From an uncultured Clostridiaceae bacterium (lineage in GTDB: Bacteria > Bacillota > Clostridia > TANB77 > CAG-508), in NCBI GenBank assembly GCA_947577025.1, contig CANPTO010000002.1, forward strand, positions 60,588-124,587: a DNA stretch of 64,000 nucleotides, in the 5' to 3' direction. Positions 18,332-25,907 of the stretch are shown here, piece after piece (the first letter of the stretch is position 1; each line of letters opens with the position of its first letter). Under the pieces are notes generated by a model, which worked only from the letters and a program-made list of their open reading frames with translations, had not been told where the DNA came from and did no database searches. The translations under genes were made by a program, and so were the position numbers.

Positions 18332-18757
18332 ATGAAATATAAAGATATAACAGACGAATATACTTTTAAAAAGAAATATCAAATCAAAAAACAAAAATAT
18401 TTTATTGACAATGATGGAACTAAATATAATGTAGACGGCAAACACGTAATATTAAAGCCAACAAAAAGAGAAATAGAAGTAGCAAAATTAATAGGACAAG
18501 CAATTGAAGGAAAAGTAAATATTATACCTAGAATAAATAACCCAGTTGGAATAAAAACATCAGACTATATTATAGGTAATGAAAGATTTGATTTAAAAGA
18601 AATAATTGGTATTGGTAAATATGTAATAGAAGGTAATCTTAAGAAAAAGAAAAAACAAGCCAACAACTTCATAATAGATTTAACAAATACAAATATAGAA
18701 TTTAAAGAAATAGAAAGACAAATTGAAAGTATTTATATTTCAAAAAGATATTTGTGA
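18332..18757 (+). CDS. Orphan CdiA C-terminal-type nuclease toxin, copy 2 (shorter)
   Basis: 141 residues, clearly paralogous to 17618-18103: same MKYKDIT start, the TSDYIIGNERFDLKEI core and KKKKQANNFIIDLTN. It lacks the last strand (IILIKDKK...) of copy 1, so it may be C-terminally truncated or inactive. The protein is only about half identical to copy 1, while the flanking comM tail and downstream tail are nearly identical. That contrast suggests exchange of the toxin between conserved flanks rather than plain drift after duplication. Confidence 0.68.
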   Translation: MKYKDITDEYTFKKKYQIKKQKYFIDNDGTKYNVDGKHVILKPTKREIEVAKLIGQAIEGKVNIIPRINNPVGIKTSDYIIGNERFDLKEIIGIGKYVIEGNLKKKKKQANNFIIDLTNTNIEFKEIERQIESIYISKRYL

Positions 18758-18814
18758 ATAGATAAAATATTCATAATAAAGAAGAATAATATAGAAAAGG
18801 TATGCAAAAGAAAT

Positions 18815-18932
18815 AAATGAAGGCCAACTGCGAACCAATAAATATGGGGGTTCTCAACTGACCTTCTAATAATTAATTATTAATCCAATTATACAACAAA
18901 TTAGATTAATAATCAATAGTTTATTCAAGAAA
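18815..18932 (+). repeat. Hairpin plus conserved tail after toxin copy 2
   Basis: GAAGG...GAACC and GGGTTC...CCTTC form a long imperfect hairpin (18818-18867), followed by a tail almost identical to 18151-18212. The rest of the 18758-19158 gap is the element at 18950. Confidence 0.7.
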
Positions 18933-18949
18933 ATATTAAAACATTCTGT

Positions 18950-19137
18950 TTACTAGTTACAATTCACAGCTTATAAATTTCTTGTAGTAATAAGCATTAC
19001 ATTGATTTTGAAGTAATTTTAACTAAACGAAAAATGGCATATTTGCGAGTTTTTTTCATTTATAATTAATTTTACCAATTCTTCAGACTACTGTAATTAC
19101 TGGACTTTTTATTTAAAATCGGCTGTGAATAGTAAGG
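18950..19137. repeat. MITE-like element with terminal inverted repeats
   Basis: Left end CTAGTTACAATTCACAGC and right end GCTGTGAATAGTAAGG share TTCACAGC/GCTGTGAA (18963-18970 and 19122-19129). About 185 bp, AT-rich, non-coding. A related left end (TAGTTACAATTCAC) occurs at about 50577, so it is a multi-copy element. Confidence 0.55.
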
Positions 19138-19158
19138 TTTATTATACAAGGAGGGAAA

Positions 19159-20269
19159 ATGAATAAAATTTATGAAATAAATAAAAATGATAAAGAGTTT
19201 CCACAAAACTTACTTAAAATACAAAAATGTCCACCAAAATTATATGTAATGGGAAATGTAAAAGTATTGAACAATAAATCAGTAGCAATGGTTGGCTCCC
19301 GAGATAGTACGCCTTATGGAGAATATTATGCGTCAAATTTTGCAAAAGCTTTATCAAAAGCAGGTATTACAATAGTAAGCCGGTTTAGCAATGGGAATAG
19401 ATACAGTATGCCATGAAAGTTCTATGAACGAAAAAGGAAAAACAATAGCAGTTTTAGGAGCTGGATTTAATCACATTTATCCAAAAGAAAATGTAAATTT
19501 AGTAAAAGAAATAATTAAAAATGGTGGAGCTATTATTAGTGAGTACCCTCCAGATACAGAAGTAAACTTATCAAACTTCCCAATAAGAAACAGAATAATT
19601 GCAGGAATAGCAAGTAGTACAATTGTAGTAGAAGCCAAAGCTAGAAGTGGCAGCTCAGTTACAGCAAGGCATTGTAGTATGCAAGGTAAAAAAGTATATT
19701 GCGTGCCAGGAAGAATAGGAGATAAAACTGGAAGAGGAACAAATAACTTAATAAAAAAAGGAGCATATATATTAACAGATGTAAATGAAATATTAAGTGA
19801 TTTGGGAGAAGAAATACAAGAAAATGAAAAAGTAAAGACACGAGTAATAGAAAAAAATACAGAAAAACAAAACCAACTTAAAAAAAACAAAAAAATAGAT
19901 GTAGGAGCGATTAGCAATCGCACACTCTTCGAGGAGAATACTAAAGTGAATAGTGAAGAGTACAAATCTTTGGGATTTGATGTAGGGGCTAAATCGGTAA
20001 GGAATACCATAGAGGAATACCGAATTTCGCCCGAAGAAAATAAAAAGAAAATACAATGTGAAGAAGAAAGAAAAAATAATAAAAAAATAAGAGTAAAAAA
20101 AGAATATATTGAGATTTATAATCTATTAAAAAAATCCCCAACAAACATTAACGAAATAGCACGAACACTAAATATAAATATAGCAGAACTAAACATGAAA
20201 CTTACAATAATGGAAATAGATGGACTTATAGAAACATTACCAGGGAATATAATAAAAAAGCAAGAATAA
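19159..20269 (+). CDS. dprA: DNA-processing protein DprA, read through one CGG +1 shift site
   Basis: 369 residues when CGG at 19381 is decoded with the following T as Gly. The Rossmann-like core reads VAMVGSRDSTPYGEYYAS, then TIVS-G-LAMGIDTVCHESS, IAVLGAGFNHIYPKEN, GGAIISEYPP and FPIRNRIIAG, all hallmark DprA motifs. A C-terminal winged helix (YNLLKKSPTNINEIARTLN) closes the protein. Unshifted reading stops at TGA 19414. DprA loads RecA on incoming single-stranded DNA during transformation. The linker (residues about 245-295) is unusual: it is encoded by repeat sequence also found between genes. Neighbours comM and yraN support a competence-linked locus. Confidence 0.95.
19381..19384 (+). 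other. CGGT +1 frameshift site 4 (dprA)
   Basis: GTA AGC CGG TTT AGC breaks the frame; AGC-CGGT-TTA-GCA gives S-G-LAMGID, the invariant DprA motif. TGA 19414 would end the unshifted product. Confidence 0.9.
19900..20032 (+). repeat. Intergenic palindromic repeat (family C) embedded in frame in dprA
   Basis: Two repeat-like segments, GTAGGAGCGATTAGCAATCGC (about 19901) and GTAGGGGCTAAATCGGTAAG (about 19982). The second also lies between genes at 22232-22266. Both are translated without stops and encode DVGAISNR and DVGAKSVR in the inter-domain linker. Confidence 0.75.
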
Positions 20270-20388
20270 AATTTTCTAAGTGGCAAAGCCACATAAGAAA
20301 ATCTAATTCTTCCATAACTATCTTCTAAGGAAACATAAAGCGCTACCACGGATGACTTTCCTAAGAATATAAAAAAGGAGAACTAAAA

Positions 20389-20745
20389 ATGTATTATAAA
20401 CAAGAAACCGGAAAAGAGGGAGAAGACATAGCAGTAGACTACCTAAAAAGTATAGGGTACAATGTAATAGAAAGAAACTTCGAGTGTAGGCAAGGAGAAA
20501 TAGATATAATTGCTTTAGATAAAGACGAAATAGTATTTATAGAAGTAAAAACCAGAAGAAATAAAAAATATGGACTAGCAGCAGAAGCAGTAAATGATAC
20601 AAAGAAAAAGCACCTTTGGAAAGCAGTAGAATACTATTTGTATTCAAGAAATTTACAAGATGATTTTATAAGATTAGATGTTATGGAAATATATTTAAGC
20701 AAAGGTAAAGTATATATAAACCATATCAAAAAGGCCATTGAATAA
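20389..20745 (+). CDS. YraN/UPF0102 family putative endonuclease
   Basis: 118 residues with the Holliday-junction-resolvase-like fold: KEGEDIAVDYLKSIGYNVIERNF, GEIDIIALDKDEIVFIEVKTR (catalytic D and ExK). The role is unknown, but the gene is commonly found beside dprA and comM in Firmicutes, as here. GGAG ribosome site at about 20376. Confidence 0.93.
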   Translation: MYYKQETGKEGEDIAVDYLKSIGYNVIERNFECRQGEIDIIALDKDEIVFIEVKTRRNKKYGLAAEAVNDTKKKHLWKAVEYYLYSRNLQDDFIRLDVMEIYLSKGKVYINHIKKAIE

Positions 20746-20769
20746 AAAATCGGCGTTACGCCGATTTTT
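20745..20769. terminator. Bidirectional terminator between yraN and the convergent gene
   Basis: AAAAATCGGCGT-T-ACGCCGATTTTT, a perfect 12-bp stem with one loop base (the real loop is larger), serving both converging genes. Confidence 0.85.
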
Positions 20770-20775
20770 ATTCAA

Positions 20776-22011
20776 TTATTTTAATTTATTCAAATACAAA
20801 TCCTTTGCAACCTCTGGGTTATGTGGTCCGTTGAAATCTTTAATAGGTGCAAATTCATCTTCTTTATTTACTCGTAGAAGTACCATATCATCAAAATATG
20901 AAAAAGCATCAAATATAAATGTTTCAAACTTAAAGGTATTAGGTTTTTCAGGTATTTGTTTCATACCTTCATCATTTACAAAAGTATTTTTCTTAAATGC
21001 CCTATGATAAGGTAAGTTCTTATTAGCAATAAGTTCAACAGCTGATAAACTAAATAAATGAGCAAGCATATTAATTTCTCTATATAAATCATATCCATTT
21101 TCGTTCTTAGCTATTTTCATATCGGCACTTAAATGTGAGCTATTAATTATAGCAGGCTTACCATTTCTTTTGGCAAAAATCCAATCTGGGCTATTAGCAT
21201 CTTCTTTAAATAAAGTTTTAGAAGAAATATGAGCATTATTTTTAACAGTTAAACCTATTAAAAGAGGATCAACAATATCTAAAATAACATTATCTACACC
21301 ACTAAAAAGTACCCATTTAATATTTCTATTTTTCATATCTTCAATCATTTTATGTTTTTTTAATGAACCAAAAACATCGCCATTACCATTAGAAGCCTCT
21401 TTAATTTTGTAAGTTTCCTCTAATATCAAATTCTCGGTTATATCTATTAGGGGAAGCTGTGATTGAGTAAAAAATTTAACAGAATCTTTTGGATAATCAA
21501 AAAAATTTTTATCCTCAAAAAACTTTTTAGTAGCCTCATCATTATAAATACTAGTCATAATGTACCAAGGAATAGTAACATTATATTTAGCATTTGCTTT
21601 TTTTAAATTATCACATAATATTTCAAATAAAGATTTTTTAGGAACTATATCAAGTTCAAAAGTACCTTTAGGACCTTTATAGCCAAGCCTTGTACCTTGA
21701 CCGCCAGCCATCGTAACAACTGCAAATGCACTTGACTTTATGTAAGTTTCACCTAAAGATATATATAAGTCCTGCTCATCATAAGTAAGTTTTGCTTTAT
21801 CGAAATAAGGCAAAGGTTCTATCAAATTACAAGGAATTACTTCATCAATTTTAGAAGCCTCATATAAATCAAAAATTTGCTTAAAATCAATACGTAAAAT
21901 TTGATTTACCAAAAACTCCTTTTGCACATCATCTAATTCATCATAAAAAGATAATAAATGTTCTTGATTATATTCTTTTAAAATCTCTTTTGCTTTCAGA
22001 AAATTATCCAT
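20776..22011 (-). CDS. UDP-sugar pyrophosphorylase (UDPGP family, UAP1-like)
   Basis: 411 residues. It contains the uridylyltransferase signature VVTMAGGQGTRLGYKGPKGT near residues 98-117, a YIMTS strand and LFSGVDNVILDIVDP near 235. This is the eukaryote-like UDP-GlcNAc/UDP-glucose pyrophosphorylase type also found in Firmicutes, not the GlmU or GalU type. It makes UDP-activated sugar from UTP and sugar-1-phosphate for wall or exopolysaccharide synthesis; the exact sugar cannot be told. Confidence 0.85.
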   Translation of the reverse strand: MDNFLKAKEILKEYNQEHLLSFYDELDDVQKEFLVNQILRIDFKQIFDLYEASKIDEVIPCNLIEPLPYFDKAKLTYDEQDLYISLGETYIKSSAFAVVTMAGGQGTRLGYKGPKGTFELDIVPKKSLFEILCDNLKKANAKYNVTIPWYIMTSIYNDEATKKFFEDKNFFDYPKDSVKFFTQSQLPLIDITENLILEETYKIKEASNGNGDVFGSLKKHKMIEDMKNRNIKWVLFSGVDNVILDIVDPLLIGLTVKNNAHISSKTLFKEDANSPDWIFAKRNGKPAIINSSHLSADMKIAKNENGYDLYREINMLAHLFSLSAVELIANKNLPYHRAFKKNTFVNDEGMKQIPEKPNTFKFETFIFDAFSYFDDMVLLRVNKEDEFAPIKDFNGPHNPEVAKDLYLNKLK

Positions 22012-22104
22012 AAAATAATTAACACCCTCTATTAATTAGTAACACAAGAAATTAATTAATGTCTTGCATTTTGTTTTTTAGAATAAAATATATATTCTAT
22101 ATTG

Positions 22105-22268
22105 TAGAGGTCGTACTTCGTGCGACCTGTGTGGCAAGACCACCTTTGTTCTAGTATAGGAAAAATCGATTTCAAATGTAGGGGCACCGTGCCCTTTTGT
22201 TCTTAAATAAGAAAAATTAATTTTAAATGTAGGGGCTAAATCGGTAAGGAATACCAAATCTCGCCCTT
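22105..22268. repeat. Tandem cluster of GTAGGGGC-type repeats (family C)
   Basis: The 293-bp gap holds at least three units: GTAGAGGTCGTACTTCGTGC (about 22104), TGTAGGGGCACCGTGCCC (about 22178) and TGTAGGGGCTAAATCGGTAAG (about 22231). They are separated by TAGGAAAAATCGATTTCAAA spacer sequence that recurs near other copies. Non-coding. Confidence 0.7.
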
Positions 22269-22304
22269 TTCCATTTCAATATATAATATACATAAAAGCA
22301 TATT

Positions 22305-23099
22305 TTAGTGAATAGCCGTCTTCAAACTTTTAATAATCATTTCCTTATTAGGCATATTAGAAGCCTCCAAAGCCTTAATTTCAGTATCTATTAAATAAGG
22401 AACTCTAACCAAAGTAATATTAAAAGTTTCTAGTTTTTTAGAACCAAAATTTCCCTCTAAATATGCATATGAAGCCATAGTAGAAAATTTATTAGTTTCA
22501 TCATCTTCCTTATCATTCATCATTTCAATAGGAACTCCAACACTTCCAACATTAAAAATAGTTTTATTTTTAAAACGAAATAAATTAGGAGTATGTAAAT
22601 GTCCATAACCAACAACATCAGGAATAGGGTCACTTTCAGTTTTACCTATAAATTCAGTATTTCTAAATAAATCTTCAGGATCTTTAATAATAAGATTATT
22701 ATATAAACTATCGCTATTTCCATACATAGGGTTAAAAACGTGTTCTAAGCTAAAAGGAGAAGCATGAAATAATCTTATTAAATGTCCACTCATATAAAAT
22801 TCACAAGAAATAGGAAGATTAAAAATAAAATCAGCTCTTTCATCACCAATAATATCTCTACTCCAAAACCTACCATGTTCTATATTAGGTCTACATACAG
22901 CTTCATCACAATTGCCTTTTAAGATAATCTCACATCTATTTCTTAATATATCAATCACCTTATCTGGATTTGCGCACTTAATAACACTATCACCTAAACA
23001 ATAAATTTTACTAATACCTTTTGAATCAATATCTTTAAGAACAGCATTTAAAGCTGTTAAATTACCATGTACATCAGAAATAATCGCAATTTTATCCAT
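22305..23099 (-). CDS. Calcineurin-like metallophosphoesterase
   Basis: 264 residues with the metal motifs ISDVHGNLTALNAVL (DxH), CLGDSVIKC (GD), LKGNCDE (GNxD/E) and VGYGHLHTP (GHxH). It belongs to the YfcE/PrpE-like phosphodiesterase group; the substrate is unknown. It is monocistronic with a GGAG site upstream of the start. Confidence 0.9.
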   Translation of the reverse strand: MDKIAIISDVHGNLTALNAVLKDIDSKGISKIYCLGDSVIKCANPDKVIDILRNRCEIILKGNCDEAVCRPNIEHGRFWSRDIIGDERADFIFNLPISCEFYMSGHLIRLFHASPFSLEHVFNPMYGNSDSLYNNLIIKDPEDLFRNTEFIGKTESDPIPDVVGYGHLHTPNLFRFKNKTIFNVGSVGVPIEMMNDKEDDETNKFSTMASYAYLEGNFGSKKLETFNITLVRVPYLIDTEIKALEASNMPNKEMIIKSLKTAIH

Positions 23100-23331
23100 T
23101 CTATAATCTCCTTTACAATTTAATAAAATTATACAATAAAAAAAATGGTTTTACAATACAATTGACGTAAATTTTAAAACAGAGGTCAGAAGTCAGAATA
23201 CAGAGGTCAGAATTTTGGAAATATAGTTTAAAAGCATATAGTGGTACTACTATCAAAACTAAAAAATTTTCTTGAAAAAAATAATGCATTATGTTATTAT
23301 ATCGGTTATAAAAGATATGGGAGAAATTATT

Positions 23332-24208
23332 ATGAACTATGAATATCTAAATAAAATGATTAAATATATAAAAGATAATTTAACTGAAAATATAGAATAT
23401 AAAAAATTAGCTAAAATAGTTGGAACTTCTGAATATACATTGCAAAGAATGCAAATAATTCATCCAATAGCATTTAAGGAAAAAGAAATTAGAAATAAAG
23501 AAAAATGCTTTTGGGGAGATATGAGTTACTAGGTTAGAATATGAAGATGACATTTTTCCAACCGCACAAAGTGTAATTGCAGAACTATTAAGAAAAAATC
23601 CAAATTATAATATAAATAGAGAGGCAAAAGATAAAGTACATGTTACTTGTAGAAGTCAAGCAATAATATTAGCAAGTATATTAAAAGCAAAAGGAATACC
23701 AGCAAGAGCAAGAAGCGGGTTTGCTGAATATATAAAATATGATGGAATATATTATGACCATTGGATTACAGAGTATTATGATAAAAAAGAAGGAAGATGG
23801 AAATTAGTGGATCCAGATATGCACTGTCCTGCGCATAAAATAGAATTTGACTTAAACGATATTCCATATGATAAATTTTTATTTGGTGCTAAGGAATACC
23901 TAGGAGTCAGAAAAAAACAATATGAAAAAACTACAATTTTATATTCTTCTGATCCACCAACACTAGGTTTAAAAGCAGCAATTAGAGGATTATTTTATGA
24001 TTTTCACTCACTAATGAATAACGAAATAATATTCTTACATATGCCCAAATATATACAAGATAAAAACCTTGAATTAAGTAAAGGCGAATATAAAGAATTA
24101 GATAGTTTAGCAAAGCTTATGTTAGAGCCAAATAAAAACTTTGAAAAACTACAAAAAACTTGGGAAGAAATACCAAAATTTAGAATTATGTCAGGAGCAT
24201 TAAATTAA
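23332..24208 (+). pseudogene. AraC-type regulator / transglutaminase-like gene, disrupted
   Basis: The first part (ATG 23332) encodes an AraC helix-turn-helix start (YLNKMIKYIKDNLTENIEYK, LAKIVGTSEYTLQRM), then runs into TAG at 23530. The second part, in another frame from about 23533, is a transglutaminase-like domain with Cys (HVTCRSQAIILASILKAKG), His (YDHWITEYYD) and Asp (WKLVDPD) of the triad. The AraC portion is too short and the junction is not at a CGG, so this looks like a deletion or fusion pseudogene, unlike the CGG genes. The downstream half could still be expressed from an internal start such as ATG 23807, but that lies past the catalytic Cys. Confidence 0.65.
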
Positions 24209-24358
24209 TAATAAATCCTCCTTATTATAAGAAAAATTGTTAATTAGTTTCAATGAAAGTATTATATAATAAAGTTGATATAATACAAACAAAAACATAT
24301 AATTTTTGTAATAAAAATCCTAATAATATATAAAAATAATAATAGGAGGTACAAAAAA

Positions 24359-24946
24359 ATGTTAAAAATGATAGAATTACCATATCCACTAAATGCATTA
24401 GAGCCATATTATTCAAAAGAAACATTAGACTTACATTACAACATATTGTATAAAGGATATGTAGATAATACCAATAAAACAAAAGAAGGGCTAAAAAAAG
24501 CAAGAGAAACAAATGACTTTTCAAATATAAAATGTCTAGAAAAAAACTTAAGTTTTTTTGGTTCAGGAGCAATATTGCATGAACTATTTTTTGAAAACAT
24601 GGGACCAGCAATACCAACTTCTCCAAGTGTAGAATTAATGGAACAAATAATAAAAGACTTTGAGAGTTTTGAGAAATTTAAAGAGCAGTTCACAGCAACA
24701 TCGACCCAAGTAGAAGCCTCAGGCTGGTGCTTATTAGTATGGGTTCAAAAATGGAACAAACTAGAAATACTACAATGCGAAAAACATCAAAACTTAACAC
24801 TATGGGGTTGTAAGCCACTATTAGTACTAGACATGTGGGAACACTCATACTACTTACAATACAAAACAAAAAGACCAGAATATATAAATGCATTTTGGAA
24901 TATTTTAAACTGGAATGTAGTAAATAAGAGATTTTTAGAAAAATAG
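24359..24946 (+). CDS. Superoxide dismutase (Fe/Mn family)
   Basis: 195 residues. ELPYPLNALEPYYSKETLDLHY gives the first metal His, HELFFENM the second, and VLDMWEHSYYL the conserved DxWEHxYY with Asp and His ligands. It converts superoxide to peroxide and oxygen, probably protecting an anaerobe on oxygen exposure. AGGAGGT ribosome site ten bases upstream; monocistronic with its own terminator. Confidence 0.94.
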   Translation: MLKMIELPYPLNALEPYYSKETLDLHYNILYKGYVDNTNKTKEGLKKARETNDFSNIKCLEKNLSFFGSGAILHELFFENMGPAIPTSPSVELMEQIIKDFESFEKFKEQFTATSTQVEASGWCLLVWVQKWNKLEILQCEKHQNLTLWGCKPLLVLDMWEHSYYLQYKTKRPEYINAFWNILNWNVVNKRFLEK

Positions 24947-24954
24947 AAAACGTT

Positions 24955-24982
24955 AAAAAGCCCCAAAATTAGGGGCTTTTTA
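24955..24982 (+). terminator. Rho-independent terminator of the SOD gene
   Basis: AAAAAGCCCC-AAAATTA-GGGGCTTTTT, with a run of T. Confidence 0.88.
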
Positions 24983-25027
24983 AACATAAAACTGATTTCA
25001 TCTTCAACAGAAAAATTTAAATGGTAA

Positions 25028-25507
25028 TTATGTATAGCGTTGTATTTGGAAATATAGACAATCTATTATCACCCAAAATATAAAACCTACTGCGAAGCCT
25101 ATAACGGCTCCCAAACCGATTAAGATAATTCTAATAAAAAACGGTTCAAAAGTATAGTATAATTCTGTTTTTGAAATAGAACCATCTTTAAACGTTACTC
25201 TAATTTTTTGCTTGTCTCCTGTTGGTAAGGAAGAATGAACCTTAAATGTTGTAGAATGACCAACAGGAATAAATTCTACATTCTCATCTAAATAATAGGC
25301 TCCTTTCAGATACCCAACTTCTGCCTGTGAAGTATAGTATAGAATTTCTTTCTCTGTAAGAGGAATGGGTACTTGCTTAGAATATACAAAAAGCATAATA
25401 CCAAATCCAATAGTAAATGCAGCCCAAATAACGGAACTGACAGAAGGCGTATTTAAATAATTAAGAACGCTTTCTAAAACATTTAAAAAATTTTTCCGTT
25501 TTGCCAT
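25028..25507 (-). CDS. Two-TM membrane protein of unknown function (in-frame CGG)
   Basis: 159 residues with TM segments at about 23-42 (VIWAAFTIGFGIMLFVYS) and 125-150 (IRIILIGLGAVIGFAVGFIF) around a beta-rich outside domain. No family recognised. Codon 4 is CGG (25496-25498), which must be a normal triplet, since a +1 reading gives a stop after four more codons. The gene is monocistronic with a consensus promoter and a strong RBS, like the other solitary cassettes. Confidence 0.75.
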   Translation of the reverse strand: MAKRKNFLNVLESVLNYLNTPSVSSVIWAAFTIGFGIMLFVYSKQVPIPLTEKEILYYTSQAEVGYLKGAYYLDENVEFIPVGHSTTFKVHSSLPTGDKQKIRVTFKDGSISKTELYYTFEPFFIRIILIGLGAVIGFAVGFIFWVIIDCLYFQIQRYT

Positions 25508-25559
25508 AATAAATCCTCCTAAATAAATAAAAGATTAATTAATACGTTTCAATAAATAT

Positions 25560-25588
25560 ATTATACACTAAACTTGACATAATGTCGA
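25560..25588 (-). promoter_or_regulatory. Sigma-A-type promoter for the two-TM protein gene
   Basis: On the minus strand TCGACA (25588-25583), 17 bp, TATAAT (25565-25560). Confidence 0.65.
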
Positions 25589-25679
25589 TAAAATAATAAA
25601 ATTTTATACAAAAACTAAGAGCCTTTTCAATTAAAGCATAATAAAAAAAATATAAATGGTAATAATTATAAAAAAGGAG

Positions 25680-25862
25680 CGGAATTAAGAATTTACGAGT
25701 GCATAACTTATCCGTAATTTGTTATTACTCATACGGCTAAGAAATCTACGCAATGAAAATTGCTAGAAATTCTAATTTTCGCAATAATTATCTTTCGCTG
25801 TATAACTTATATGTAACTCACTTCGTTCGAACAGCTAAGAAAAGTACGGAAACTTCTCATTC
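25680..25862. repeat. Dispersed palindromic element (family A), inverted copy
   Basis: Contains TAACTTATCCGTA, ACGGCTAAGAAATC and, in reverse relative to 5028, TGTAACTCACTTCGTTCGAAC. It occupies most of the leader of the MgtA-type gene; no Mg-sensing riboswitch is recognisable in it. Confidence 0.7.
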
Positions 25863-25907
25863 TATGAGAACTTTCTACTATATAAAAAAATTTTAAGGAG
25901 AATGCAC

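Noticed and set aside
25680..25862. An Mg-sensing M-box riboswitch before the MgtA-type gene.
   Set aside because: The sequence is a copy of a dispersed palindromic element found elsewhere in an unrelated context (5028).
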